Below are positions 1 through 7,678 of a stretch of 37,627 nucleotides of DNA, in pieces. The number at the start of each line of letters is the position of its first letter. Positions within the stretch are counted from its first letter, which is position 1. This DNA comes from CAZJNX01 sp964547415. GTDB lineage: Bacteria > Pseudomonadota > Alphaproteobacteria > Rhizobiales > Amorphaceae. The stretch is taken from the NCBI GenBank assembly GCA_964547415.1, contig CAZJNX010000014.1, positions 1 to 37,627 of the forward strand, given 5' to 3'. The translations under genes were made by a program, and so were the position numbers. Below the pieces are notes generated by a model. It was not told the origin of the DNA, did no database searches, and saw only the letters and a list, made by a program, of their open reading frames with translations.

Positions 1-529
1 CGAAGGCGGCCGAGGTGGCGTCGCAGATGGTGAGGCCCGCCCGGTCCGCCGGGATGGCGTCGCCGTTCGGCACGCGCACGCCCGAGGTGGTGCCGTTCCA
101 GGTGAAGACCACGTCCCGGTCGAAGTCGATGGTGGCGAGGTCGACGATCTCGCCGTAGTCGGCCTCCAGCACCCGGCAGTCGTCGAGCTTCAGCTGCTTG
201 ACCGCGTCGGTCACCCAACCCGCGCCGAAGCTTTCCCAAGCGACCACGTCGACGCCGCGGGCGCCGAGCATGGTCCACATGGCCATCTCCACCGCGCCCG
301 TGTCGGACGCGGGCACGATGCCGATCCGGTAGTCGGCGGGGACGGCGAGAACATCGCGGGTAAGGTCGATCGCTTCCTTCAGCTTGTCCTTACCGACCTT
401 GGCCCGGTGGGACCGGCCAAGGGACGCGTCGCGAAGGGCGTCGAGGGTCCATCCGGGGCGCTTGGCGCACGGGCCGGAGGAAAAAAGAGGGTTGCCCGGC
501 CGGCGGCCAGGCATCGGGTGTGCCGTCAT
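1..529 (-). CDS. serC: Phosphoserine aminotransferase, 5' part (runs off the window)
   Basis: SerC converts 3-phosphohydroxypyruvate and glutamate to phosphoserine in serine synthesis (and acts in pyridoxal phosphate synthesis in many bacteria); it is a cytosolic PLP enzyme. The visible 176 residues match the alphaproteobacterial SerC type: an N-terminal FSSGPCAKRPGW segment, a GRSHRAKVGKDKL stretch, the PASDTGAVEMAMW cofactor-loop region, and near the window edge FTWNGTTSGVRVPNGD followed by LTICDATSAAF, which leads to the cofactor Asp. The C-terminal half, including the PLP lysine, lies outside the window. Start: ATG at 529 with AAGGA at 536-540, six bases upstream and embedded in a small hairpin. 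No partner gene (serA) is visible because the window ends. Confidence 0.93.
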   Translation of the reverse strand, partial: MTAHPMPGRRPGNPLFSSGPCAKRPGWTLDALRDASLGRSHRAKVGKDKLKEAIDLTRDVLAVPADYRIGIVPASDTGAVEMAMWTMLGARGVDVVAWESFGAGWVTDAVKQLKLDDCRVLEADYGEIVDLATIDFDRDVVFTWNGTTSGVRVPNGDAIPADRAGLTICDATSAAF

Positions 530-532
530 GGT

Positions 533-570
533 CTATCCTTCCAGATAGGTGCCCCTCGTTGGGGAGGGGT
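533..570 (-). promoter_or_regulatory. serC leader: two tandem hairpins over the ribosome binding site (serC RNA motif-like)
   Basis: Read on the minus strand, the last 40 bases before the serC ATG form two hairpins in tandem. The first has a 6-bp stem CCCCTC/GAGGGG (564-569 with 552-557) and a 6-base loop. The second has a 5-bp stem CTATC/GATAG (544-548 with 533-537) and loop TGGAAG. The Shine-Dalgarno AAGGA (536-540) sits half in the loop and half in the stem of the second hairpin. A conserved cis-regulatory 'serC' RNA structure upstream of alphaproteobacterial serC genes has been described, and this layout and position fit it. The ligand or mechanism is not evident from sequence. Confidence 0.6.
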
Positions 571-884
571 GTCCCGCCAACAGCCATACGGGCATCCGCC
601 ACAGGAAGCAAGTCCGTCGTCGAAGAGGTGCGGCGACGCCACCTGCCCGGCCTGCGGGGCGGGCGCCGCGTTCGGGCCGCAATTCCCGTCGATCCGCGAG
701 GATGTCGGGGCGGGTGGGCGCGACCGGCCGGATCGACCAGCGGGCGTTCGCGGCCGTCGGGCGGGGCCCGGCGTGCTCCGACCGGCGGGGGATCGCGACC
801 GTCCCGCGGTCGCGCCGCCCGCCCGCGTGCCCCCACTGCCGTCCAGCCGAGCGGAGGCGGCGGGGACCCTCGACATCCGCCGGG
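571..884. other. Non-coding upstream region of serC
   Basis: About 310 bases between the serC leader and the tandem repeat block. It must hold the serC promoter, but I see no convincing -35/-10 pair. Open frames crossing it are GC-driven and carry no recognisable domain. Confidence 0.4.
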
Positions 885-1544
885 CCGCCGACCGGACCGG
901 CCGGGGCCGGCTGAGACCGGACGGGCCCTTCGGGCCGGGCCGCACGGGCCGGAGGCGGTCGCGACCGCCAGCGCGGAACGCACGGCATGCCGCGACGGGC
1001 CGGGCTCGCCGACCGGAACCGATCCGAAGAGCTCGGGTCGCGCGCAACGCAGGCGACGCTCCCGATCGACGGGGACGCCGCCCGCGGTCCGGCCACCGAC
1101 CGGACCGGCCGGGGCCGGCTGAGACCGGACGGACCCTTCGGGCCGGGCCGCACGGGCCGGAAGGCGGTCGCGACCGCCAGCGCGGAACGCACGGCATGCC
1201 GCGACGGGCCGCGCTCGCCGACCGGAACCGATCCGAAAAGCTCCAGTCGCGCGCAACACAGGCGACGCTCCGGATCGACGGGGACGCCGCCCGCGGTCCG
1301 GCTGCCGACGGGACCGGCCGGGGCACGGCTGAGACCGGGCGGGCCCTTCGGGCCGGGCCGCACGGGCCGGAGGCGGTCGCGACCGCCAGCGCGGAACGCA
1401 CGGCATGCCGCGACGGGCCGGGCTCGCCGACCGGAACCGATCCGAAGAGCTCGGGTCGCGCGCAACGCAGGCGACGCTCCCGATCGACGGGGACGCCGCC
1501 CGAGGTCCGGCCGCCGACCGGACCGGCCGGGGCACGGCTGAGAC
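885..1544. repeat. 209-bp tandem repeat, about 3.1 copies
   Basis: A unit of about 209 bp is repeated head to tail. The marker GCGCGGAACGCACGGCATGC occurs at 971, 1180 and 1389, exactly 209 bases apart. A second anchor, an ACCGGACCGG-like string, occurs at 891, 1099, 1308 and 1517, and the similarity stops near GGCTGAGAC at 1544. Copies differ by scattered substitutions (for example CTCGGG/CTCCAG, CCGGCC/CTGCCG) and one single-base indel. The block lies between convergently placed gene ends and starts (serC upstream, chemoreceptor downstream). Frames inside it are rich in Arg, Pro and Gly with no domain, so I regard it as non-coding. Confidence 0.9.
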
Positions 1545-1678
1545 AGCGCGTCCCGCGCTCGGGCGTGGGGCGATCGGCAAGCGATGGCGGCCGTGCCGGC
1601 CCCTCCCCGGCAAGACCCGCAAGATCGCCGTCACGCCTGGCCGCCGGCGGCACGCGGCGGCATTCGCGGGTGGCACCG

Positions 1679-3064
1679 TCAGGCCGCGCGGACGGACTGG
1701 AGAAAGGTCGACACCTCGCCCTTGAGGCGCTCGGCGTCCTCGGACAGGCCGGCGGCCGCCTCGGACACGCCGCTCGCGGACGCCCGCGCCTCGGACGCCA
1801 CCTCGCTCAGGTGCACGACGCGGGTCGACACGTCCCGTGTCCCGTCGGCGGCGCGGGAGACGTTGCGGGCGATCTCCGCCGTCGCCGCATCCTGCTGGTT
1901 GACGGCGCCGGCGATGGAGCCGGAGATCCCGTCGATGGAGCGGATCACCGTGGTGATGGAGCCGATCGCCTCCACCGAATCCTGGGTGGAATGGCGGATG
2001 GCGTCGATCCGGCCGGTGATGTCGGTGGTGGCCCGGGCGGTCTGACCGGCGAGGGACTTCACCTCGTGGGCGACGACGCCGAAGCCCTTGCCGGCCTCGC
2101 CCGCACGGGCGGCCTNNNNNNNNNNCTCGATGGTGGCGTTGAGGGCGAGGAGGTTGGTCTGGCGGGCGATCTCGTCGATCAGGCCGATCACGGTGCCGAT
2201 CTCGCCGGCGTTCTCGGCGAGGGTGCGCACGTTGCCGCCGGTCGCGTCCGTCCGCTCCACCGCCTCGCCGGCGATCTTCGCGGCGCGGTGGACCTGGTCG
2301 GAGATCTCGCGGATCGAGGCCGACAGCTGCTCCGTCGCCGTCGCGACGCTCTGCAGGTTCTCCGCTGCCGCCTCGCTCGCCGCGGCGATCTCCCCGGCCA
2401 TGCGGGACGTGGCGTCCACCGTCTCTTCCATGGCGCCCGCGGCGGTCTTGAGCTCGGCGGCGGTGGAGGAGACCTTGTCCACGACCGAGCCGACGGCCGT
2501 GTCGAAGCGACGGGCGAGGTCGTCGAGGACGGCGCGCCGGTCGAACAGGGCCTTCCGGTCCCGCTCCCCGGCCTCGAGGTAGACGGCGACCACCATGTCC
2601 ATGTCGAGCATCGCCGCCCGGATCACCGCGCGCTGGAGCCGCCGCCGCTCGCCTGGCCGGAACAGGTTGCCGAGGGTGATCCCGGCGTCGCGGCCGATCC
2701 GGTCCACCAGGTCGGACAGGAGGTGGCTGTAGCCGGTGATGTAGTAGAAGGTATGGAGGCCGAGGCTGTTGTGCGTCTCGCCCGTGCGGCGGACGCTCTC
2801 CGCGTAGGCCTCGTCGAACGTGCCCGACAGGATGCGGCCCCAGTGCTCGCGCTGCTTGTCGCGGGCGTGGGCGTAAAGGCGCTCCTCCCCCCGGAAGAAG
2901 GCCGCCGCCCCGGGCGTGCGCCGGACGACGGCGTAGAAGCGGTCGAGCGCCTTTTCGAGATGGCGCATGACCCGCGGCTTGTGCCGCTTCAGGAGGCGGC
3001 GCGTCTCGCCGTCGATCTGGTGGAAGGACAGCCTCTCCTGGAACGTGATTGTCGTGTCCGTCAC
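1679..3064 (-). CDS. Globin-coupled methyl-accepting chemotaxis protein (soluble)
   Basis: A cytoplasmic chemoreceptor that would sense oxygen or another heme ligand and signal through CheA/CheW. Residues 1-150 form a protoglobin domain. The GETHNSLGLHTFYY stretch carries the expected proximal His, about residue 98. Residues about 200-440 are the MCP signalling hairpin with the tip LLALNATIE...AGEAGKGFGVVAHEVK. There are no membrane segments. Start: GTG at 3064 preceded by GGAGGAG nine bases upstream. The gene contains a 10-N gap (2116-2125) right at the conserved hairpin tip. Removing the Ns plus a 2-base overlap gives NATIEAARAGEAG in frame, so the real protein is probably 457 residues, not 461. 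It is a single-gene unit; no che genes are visible. Confidence 0.9.
   Translation of the reverse strand: MTDTTITFQERLSFHQIDGETRRLLKRHKPRVMRHLEKALDRFYAVVRRTPGAAAFFRGEERLYAHARDKQREHWGRILSGTFDEAYAESVRRTGETHNSLGLHTFYYITGYSHLLSDLVDRIGRDAGITLGNLFRPGERRRLQRAVIRAAMLDMDMVVAVYLEAGERDRKALFDRRAVLDDLARRFDTAVGSVVDKVSSTAAELKTAAGAMEETVDATSRMAGEIAAASEAAAENLQSVATATEQLSASIREISDQVHRAAKIAGEAVERTDATGGNVRTLAENAGEIGTVIGLIDEIARQTNLLALNATIEXXXXAARAGEAGKGFGVVAHEVKSLAGQTARATTDITGRIDAIRHSTQDSVEAIGSITTVIRSIDGISGSIAGAVNQQDAATAEIARNVSRAADGTRDVSTRVVHLSEVASEARASASGVSEAAAGLSEDAERLKGEVSTFLQSVRAA
2116..2125. other. Assembly gap (10 N) inside the chemoreceptor gene
   Basis: The flanks are ...ggcct and ctcgatgg.... They share 'ct', and overlapping them restores the canonical MCP tip (ATIEAARAGEAG) without any inserted residue. 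The gap is therefore most likely of zero or negative true length. Confidence 0.85.
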
Positions 3065-3377
3065 GGCCCGGCGCTCCTCCGGCAGCCCGTTTTCGTCCCG
3101 CGCGGCGCGGGCGGCCGTGGCTGCAGGTGCGGCCGTCCCGCAACCCCTGCGATCTCACGGGTTGCTGGAGCGAGGCTGTCCTCGCGCATCGACGGACGCC
3201 TCGCCGCCGGGCGGTCCGGGGGAAGGGGCGGATAACGGCTTCGCGCGGCCCTTCAGGCGCCCGGGGCCGCCGTGTCGCGGCGGCCATGCGCGGGCACGAC
3301 GACGCCCGGCGTTGTCAGGAACGGGCGGCCGGCGCCCCGCCGACGCCAGGCGTTCGGCGGGGGGGCCCCGGGGTCGC
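3065..3377. other. Intergenic region upstream of the chemoreceptor
   Basis: About 313 bases between the chemoreceptor start and the L,D-transpeptidase stop. Apart from the hairpin at 3335-3362 I see no gene or clear promoter. Confidence 0.4.
3335..3362 (-). terminator. GC-rich hairpin after the L,D-transpeptidase gene
   Basis: CCCCGCCGA-CGC pairs with GCG-TTCGGCGGGG with one bulged base and a tiny loop, just downstream of the stop codon at 3378. There is no T-run after the stem on the minus strand, so it may be an mRNA end-stabiliser rather than a true intrinsic terminator. Confidence 0.35.
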
Positions 3378-4667
3378 TCAGCGCTGGGCGAGCTGGCCGA
3401 CGCCGTCCATCTGGTAGATGTCGTCGCGGAACTGCACCACGCCATCGGGCGTCGCCCAGGCGGTGATGTAGACCATGTGGATCGGCGTCGCCCGCTTCAG
3501 CTTGACGTCGAGCCGCTCGCCGTTGCGGAACATCTGGTCGACGCGCGCCCGGTCCCAGCCGTTGGGCTCGAGGAGCCAGGTGATCAGCTCCCGCACGTTC
3601 TGCACGCGCACGCAGCCCGACGAGTGGAAGCGGAAATCCGACCCGAACAGGTTCTTCGACGGGGTGTCGTGCAGGTAGACCGAGTGCGGGTTGTGGAAGT
3701 TGATCCGCACCGAGCCGAGCGAGTTCAGCTCGCCCGGGTCCTGCCGGAACATGTACTCGGTCGCCTCGTCGCTGTTCCAGTCGATCTGGCTCGGCAACAG
3801 CTCCTCTTCCGAGCCCCAGCGGTAGATGCGGATCTTGTTCCGGGAGAGGTACTCCGGATCCTCCTGCATCTTCGGGATCAAATCCTTGCGGATGATGGAG
3901 ACCGGCACCGTCCAGTAGGGGTTGAAGTTGAGCTCGTGGATGCGGCTCGACAGGATCGGCGTCTGCCGGTCGATCTTGCCGACCACCGCGGTGTGCCGCG
4001 AGCGCACGCTCCCCCCGTCCACCGCCTCGATCTCGGCGGCCGGCACGTTCACCATCGCGTACCGGTCGGAAAGGTTGCGGGCGAGGGACTTCACCCGCTC
4101 GAGGTTGGTCTCGAGCTGGCGCAGGCGGACCCAGACCGGCACGTTCATCACGTGGGCCGTCTTCTGGTCCACCACGCCGTCCGCCATCAGGCCGTGGCGC
4201 AGCTGGAAGCGGCGAACGGCCGCGTCCACGTAGGAATCGAACACGTCGGCCCGCCCGCCGGTCTGGCGGAGGTCGCCGGAGGCGATGAGGCGCTGGCGCA
4301 GGACGGCCACCGCGGGGTCCTTGTCGCCGAGGCGGAGGGGCTTCGCCGGCACGGGGACCACGGGCCAGCCGCCGCGGGAGGCGATCGCCGAGTAGCGCTG
4401 GATGGCGATCTCGATGGCGCCCGCCGTCCCCTCCGTCACCGTCGGCACCGAGGAGCGGACCTGGCGGACCTCCGGCAGGGTCGAATCGAAGCGCTCCGCC
4501 CACTCGGCGCCCGCCTTATGGGCCCGCAGCGCCTCGAGCGGCGACTGGAACTGCGCCGCCGCGCCGCCGGACAGGGCGATGGCCGCGAGCGGCGCGGCCA
4601 CGAGGGCGGCGGCCACGGCCGACAGGCGACGGCGACCTGGACGAATCGATCGGCTGAAGCAGAGCAC
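3378..4667 (-). CDS. L,D-transpeptidase (YkuD fold, YcbB-like) with peptidoglycan-binding domain
   Basis: A periplasmic enzyme making 3-3 crosslinks or other L,D-links in peptidoglycan. The N-terminus is a basic stretch (RPGRRR) then a hydrophobic signal or anchor ending GGAAAQF. A peptidoglycan-binding-like helix bundle (LRLGDKDPAVAVLRQRL ... AAVRRFQLRHGL) comes next. The YkuD catalytic domain has the active-site motif HSSGCVRV near the C-terminus, with an intact Cys, His and Arg. Spacing and length resemble the long YcbB/LdtD-type enzymes. Start: I prefer GTG at 4667, which has GGAG eight bases upstream. An in-frame ATG at 4697 would add ten residues but has no Shine-Dalgarno. Monocistronic, separated from the GST gene by a terminator. 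Confidence 0.88.
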   Translation of the reverse strand: MLCFSRSIRPGRRRLSAVAAALVAAPLAAIALSGGAAAQFQSPLEALRAHKAGAEWAERFDSTLPEVRQVRSSVPTVTEGTAGAIEIAIQRYSAIASRGGWPVVPVPAKPLRLGDKDPAVAVLRQRLIASGDLRQTGGRADVFDSYVDAAVRRFQLRHGLMADGVVDQKTAHVMNVPVWVRLRQLETNLERVKSLARNLSDRYAMVNVPAAEIEAVDGGSVRSRHTAVVGKIDRQTPILSSRIHELNFNPYWTVPVSIIRKDLIPKMQEDPEYLSRNKIRIYRWGSEEELLPSQIDWNSDEATEYMFRQDPGELNSLGSVRINFHNPHSVYLHDTPSKNLFGSDFRFHSSGCVRVQNVRELITWLLEPNGWDRARVDQMFRNGERLDVKLKRATPIHMVYITAWATPDGVVQFRDDIYQMDGVGQLAQR

Positions 4668-4724
4668 CGCGCGGTCTCCGTCTTGCTCATGATGCATGGC
4701 ATGGCGGTAGCATGGCGCGAATGA

Positions 4725-4775
4725 AGAAACAACGCACGCGCGTGCCCGTCCCGCCCGGAGCGCCGGACGTGCGTT
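4725..4775 (-). terminator. Terminator of the nine-gene operon
   Basis: On the minus strand AACGCACG (4775-4768) pairs with CGTGCGTT (4738-4731). The long GC-rich loop can itself fold, and the stem is followed by GTTTCTT. It sits about 30 bases after the GST stop codon and before the L,D-transpeptidase gene, where an operon terminator is expected. Confidence 0.5.
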
Positions 4776-4805
4776 GAACCTTTCGTGAGGCCGCCTCGCG
4801 ACGCC

Positions 4806-5435
4806 TCACGCGGCCGGCATCGGCCCCCGCCCGAAGATCCGCTTGCCGAACGGCGGCCGCGCCTCGCAGCGGGCGTACCAGGCGGCGACGGCGGGCCACG
4901 CGCAGAGGGACCGGCCGAGGAAGCACCAGCGGTGGACCGCGATGGCGAGCGGGATGTCGGCGATGGAAAAGCGCTCGCCCGCGGCGTGGGGCCGGTCCGA
5001 CAGGAGGCCCTGCAGGATCGACAGGTTCCCCTCCGTCTCCTCCAGGGAGGCGACCACGACCGGCGCCGTCATGGCCTCGCCCCGTGCCGCGACGGCGAAG
5101 TAGGCGGGGCGCAGGCCGGGCCACAGCGTCGTCGTGCTCCAGTCGAGGAGCATGTCGGCGCGGACGGCCGCGGCAGCATCCTCAGGCAAGAGACCCGCCT
5201 CCGGCGCCTGCCGCGCGTAGTGCCGCAGGATCGCGTTCGATTCCCACATCACCAGCGGACCGTCGATCACCGTCGGGATGCGCCCGTTCGGGTTGAGCGC
5301 CCGGTAGTCCGCGTCGTCGAGGCCGCCGAACGGGCCGCCCCGGTCGATCCGCTCGAACGGGCGGCCGATCTCGTCGAGCACCCACAGCACCTTCTGGACG
5401 TTGGTGCTGTCTGCGCGCCCGTGGACGAGGATCAC
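4806..5435 (-). CDS. Glutathione S-transferase family protein
   Basis: A cytosolic GST of 209 residues. The N-terminal thioredoxin-fold domain has an early Ser/Asn site (RADSTNVQKVLW), the cis-proline region LNPNGRIPTVID and the gamma-glutamyl-binding WESNAIL motif. The C-terminal helical domain starts around residue 85. The GTG start (5435) overlaps the stop of the upstream MmgE/PrpD gene by four bases (GTGA), and GGGAGG lies within the end of that gene, so translation is coupled. Last gene of the operon. GSTs in catabolic operons often dehalogenate, isomerise or open ethers; the substrate here cannot be read from the sequence. Confidence 0.88.
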   Translation of the reverse strand: MILVHGRADSTNVQKVLWVLDEIGRPFERIDRGGPFGGLDDADYRALNPNGRIPTVIDGPLVMWESNAILRHYARQAPEAGLLPEDAAAAVRADMLLDWSTTTLWPGLRPAYFAVAARGEAMTAPVVVASLEETEGNLSILQGLLSDRPHAAGERFSIADIPLAIAVHRWCFLGRSLCAWPAVAAWYARCEARPPFGKRIFGRGPMPAA

Positions 5436-6898
5436 GCCCCGCCTCCCTTGTGGTCGAGGAGCGCGAGGAGGACCGACACGTCCGGCACGCAGGCGATGCC
5501 CCAGCACGTCTCGAGCGCCTCGGCGGTCCGCGCCTCGGTGAGGAGGCCGGCCGCGCAGTCCCGGAACTTGTCCTCCACCTCGCCGTCCGACAACGGGTTG
5601 TGCGGACCGCCCCGGTACGCCTCGTCGGCCCAGCGCGTCAGCGTGCGCCCGTCCTTCGTGACCACCTCGACGCGGGAGCGGATGCGGTCGAAGCCCATGG
5701 CCTCGATCCCGGGGTCGAAGACCGCCGCGACGCGGGACTGCATGGCCTGGCACGCGGGCGAGGAGACGAAGGCGTCGGTGAACTCCGCCTTGCCGGCGCG
5801 GCCGCGCAGGATGATCGCCGACAGGAGGAAGGCGAAGGAGAACTTGCCTTCCAGCTCGGTCGTGGCCCGCGCGTAGCGGATCGGGCCGAGCACGTTGGTG
5901 CCCGCGTAAAGCGTCACCCGCTCCACGTCGTCCGGGCCGAGGCCCTCCTCGCGCATCAGGAACAGGAGCGCGTCCATCCCCGGGTGGGTGAGGACGCCCG
6001 AGGGGTACGGCTTGATGGAAAGGCCCGGCGAGGCCATCGAGAACGGCGCGCCGAAGCGCTCGCGCACCAGGGCGGGCTCCCCGCCCCGGCCCGCGACGGC
6101 GAGGTAGCCCCAGCGGCCGTCGAGGGCCTCCTCGTTGGCGGTGAAGCCCTTGCGGGCGAGGAGCGCCGCCGTCACCCCGTTCTCCGCCGCCCGGCCCACG
6201 TGGAGCGGCTTCGTCATGGTGCCGAAGCCCGCGCGGATGCCGGCGGCCATGGAGGCGGCGACGCCGATCGCCCGCGCGGTCGCCCCCTCGTCGAGGCCGA
6301 GGAGGTTGGCGGCGGCCGCGGCGGCGGCGAAGGCGCCGATGGTGCCCGAGGTATGGAAGCCGCGCATGTAGTGGTCCGGGGTGATCGCCTCGGCGATCTT
6401 GCAGCCGGTCTCGAAGCCCGCGTTGAAGGCGGCGAGGAAGCGCCGCCCGTCCACCGGCCCCCTCCCCTCGTGGGCGAGGAGGTCGGCGACGGCGAGGCTC
6501 GCGGCGAGCGGTGGCACCGTCGGGTGCATCAGGAGGCCGTAGGGCCGGCCCGGCCCCTCGGCGAGCTGGGTGTCGTCCCAGTCCATGGCGTGACCGGCGG
6601 TGCCGGCCCACAGCGCCGCCCGCGTCGCCGGCAGGCGGCGGGAGGCGTCCCCCAGCATCCGCGCGGCGGGGGTGCCGCCCTCGGCGGCGAGGAAGCGGTC
6701 GAGGGGCGCCATGCCCGGCTGGTCGGAGCCCGCGAGCATGACGCCGAGCCCGTCGATCAGGCAGCGGCTCGACAGGTGGAGGACGTCCTCCGGGAGCGCC
6801 CCGAACGTGAGGCCGGCGGCGAAGCGAGCGGCGGCGCGCGTGAGGCCCGAAAGGTCCTCGCCGGGCGCCGTGGCGTGGATGTCGGTCGTCTCGGTCAT
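5432..6898 (-). CDS. MmgE/PrpD family protein 1
   Basis: 488 residues, full length for the MmgE/PrpD family. Characterised members are 2-methylcitrate dehydratase, cis-aconitate decarboxylase and iminodisuccinate epimerase, all acting on polycarboxylates. Visible family landmarks are AMDWDDTQLAEG followed by YGLLMHPT, CKIAEAITPDHYMRGFH, FGTMTKPLHVGRAAENG, KPYPSGVLTHP and LEGKFSFAF. The ATG overlaps the stop of the gntR gene (ATGA), and its own stop overlaps the GST start, so three genes are translationally linked. It is closer in motif content to MmgE/PrpD-3 (also DDTQ and KIAEAI) than to MmgE/PrpD-2. The exact reaction is unknown. Confidence 0.9.
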   Translation of the reverse strand: MTETTDIHATAPGEDLSGLTRAAARFAAGLTFGALPEDVLHLSSRCLIDGLGVMLAGSDQPGMAPLDRFLAAEGGTPAARMLGDASRRLPATRAALWAGTAGHAMDWDDTQLAEGPGRPYGLLMHPTVPPLAASLAVADLLAHEGRGPVDGRRFLAAFNAGFETGCKIAEAITPDHYMRGFHTSGTIGAFAAAAAAANLLGLDEGATARAIGVAASMAAGIRAGFGTMTKPLHVGRAAENGVTAALLARKGFTANEEALDGRWGYLAVAGRGGEPALVRERFGAPFSMASPGLSIKPYPSGVLTHPGMDALLFLMREEGLGPDDVERVTLYAGTNVLGPIRYARATTELEGKFSFAFLLSAIILRGRAGKAEFTDAFVSSPACQAMQSRVAAVFDPGIEAMGFDRIRSRVEVVTKDGRTLTRWADEAYRGGPHNPLSDGEVEDKFRDCAAGLLTEARTAEALETCWGIACVPDVSVLLALLDHKGGGA

Positions 6899-7638
6899 GA
6901 ATCCTCCCCTTGCCTCGCCCGGTCCGCCTCGACGGCGGCGAGGAGCCGGTCGCGCGCACGCTCCACGTGGCGCCAGTGGGTGGCGTGGGCGCGCTCCGGG
7001 TCGCCGGAGGCGAGCGCGGCCACCATCTCCGCGTGCTCCCGGTTCGACACCGCGATGCCGCCGCCCTGGACGAGGCTGCGCGTGCGAAAAAGGTGCATCT
7101 TGTTGACGTAGCGATAGTAGTCGCGGGCGAGCTGCCGGTTGCCGCACGACTCAACGATGGTCCGGTGGAAGGCGAGGTTGAGCGGGTAGTAGGTGTCGAA
7201 GTCCCCGGCTCGCGCGGCCTCCTCCATCCTCTCCACCTGGCCGGTGAGATCGCAGAGGATCCGGTCCGTCATGCGGGCCGCGAGGAGGCGCCCGGCGAGT
7301 CCGAACAGGGCGGCGCGCAGCTCGTAGATCTCGAGCGCCTCGTCCACCGACAGCTGGCGCACGAAGACGCCGCGGTTGCGCCGCACCTCCACGAAGCCCT
7401 TGGCGGCGAGGCCGCGCAGCGCCTCCCGCAGCGGCCCGCGGCTCGTCCCGAAGGTGATGGCGAGCTGGTACTCGTTGAGCCGCTCGCCGGGCGCGAGCTC
7501 GCCCTCCTTGATGAGGCGCTCGAGCTGGTCCTCCAGCGCCTGGGTGAGGGAGACGGTCCGCACCGTCTCGAGGGGCGTCGGGCCGGTCCGGTCCTGCGCC
7601 GACTCCGCCTCCTCGCGTTCCGCCCCAGGGTTCGCCAC
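6895..7638 (-). CDS. GntR-family transcriptional regulator, FCD subfamily
   Basis: A DNA-binding regulator of 247 residues. The winged helix is at about residues 28-95 (LTQALEDQLERLIKEGEL, then FGTSRGPLREALRGLAAKGF). The FCD ligand domain is at about 100-230, with His residues typical of metal- and carboxylate-binding FCD proteins (LAFHRTIVESCGN, NREHAEMVAAL, HWRHVERAR). FCD regulators usually sense organic acids and bind short palindromes of the TTGTnnACAA kind. Four such sites with the core TGTTGACA stand in promoters of this window and are its natural targets (inference). Start GTG at 7638 with GGAGGA seven bases upstream. It lies inside the operon, between a dehydrogenase and MmgE/PrpD-1, so it is probably autoregulated. 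Confidence 0.92.
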   Translation of the reverse strand: MANPGAEREEAESAQDRTGPTPLETVRTVSLTQALEDQLERLIKEGELAPGERLNEYQLAITFGTSRGPLREALRGLAAKGFVEVRRNRGVFVRQLSVDEALEIYELRAALFGLAGRLLAARMTDRILCDLTGQVERMEEAARAGDFDTYYPLNLAFHRTIVESCGNRQLARDYYRYVNKMHLFRTRSLVQGGGIAVSNREHAEMVAALASGDPERAHATHWRHVERARDRLLAAVEADRARQGEDS

Positions 7639-7678
7639 GTGCGCTTCCTCCCCCTCATGGCCGGGACCGCCCGGCGCG

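Noticed and set aside
885..1544. CRISPR array
   Set aside because: The repeated unit is 209 bp with no short repeat/spacer alternation and no cas genes in the window.
390..3287. Long open frames through the 209-bp repeats and the chemoreceptor
   Set aside because: Low-complexity Arg/Pro/Gly translations, repeated only because the DNA is repeated. No start with a ribosome site and no recognisable domain.
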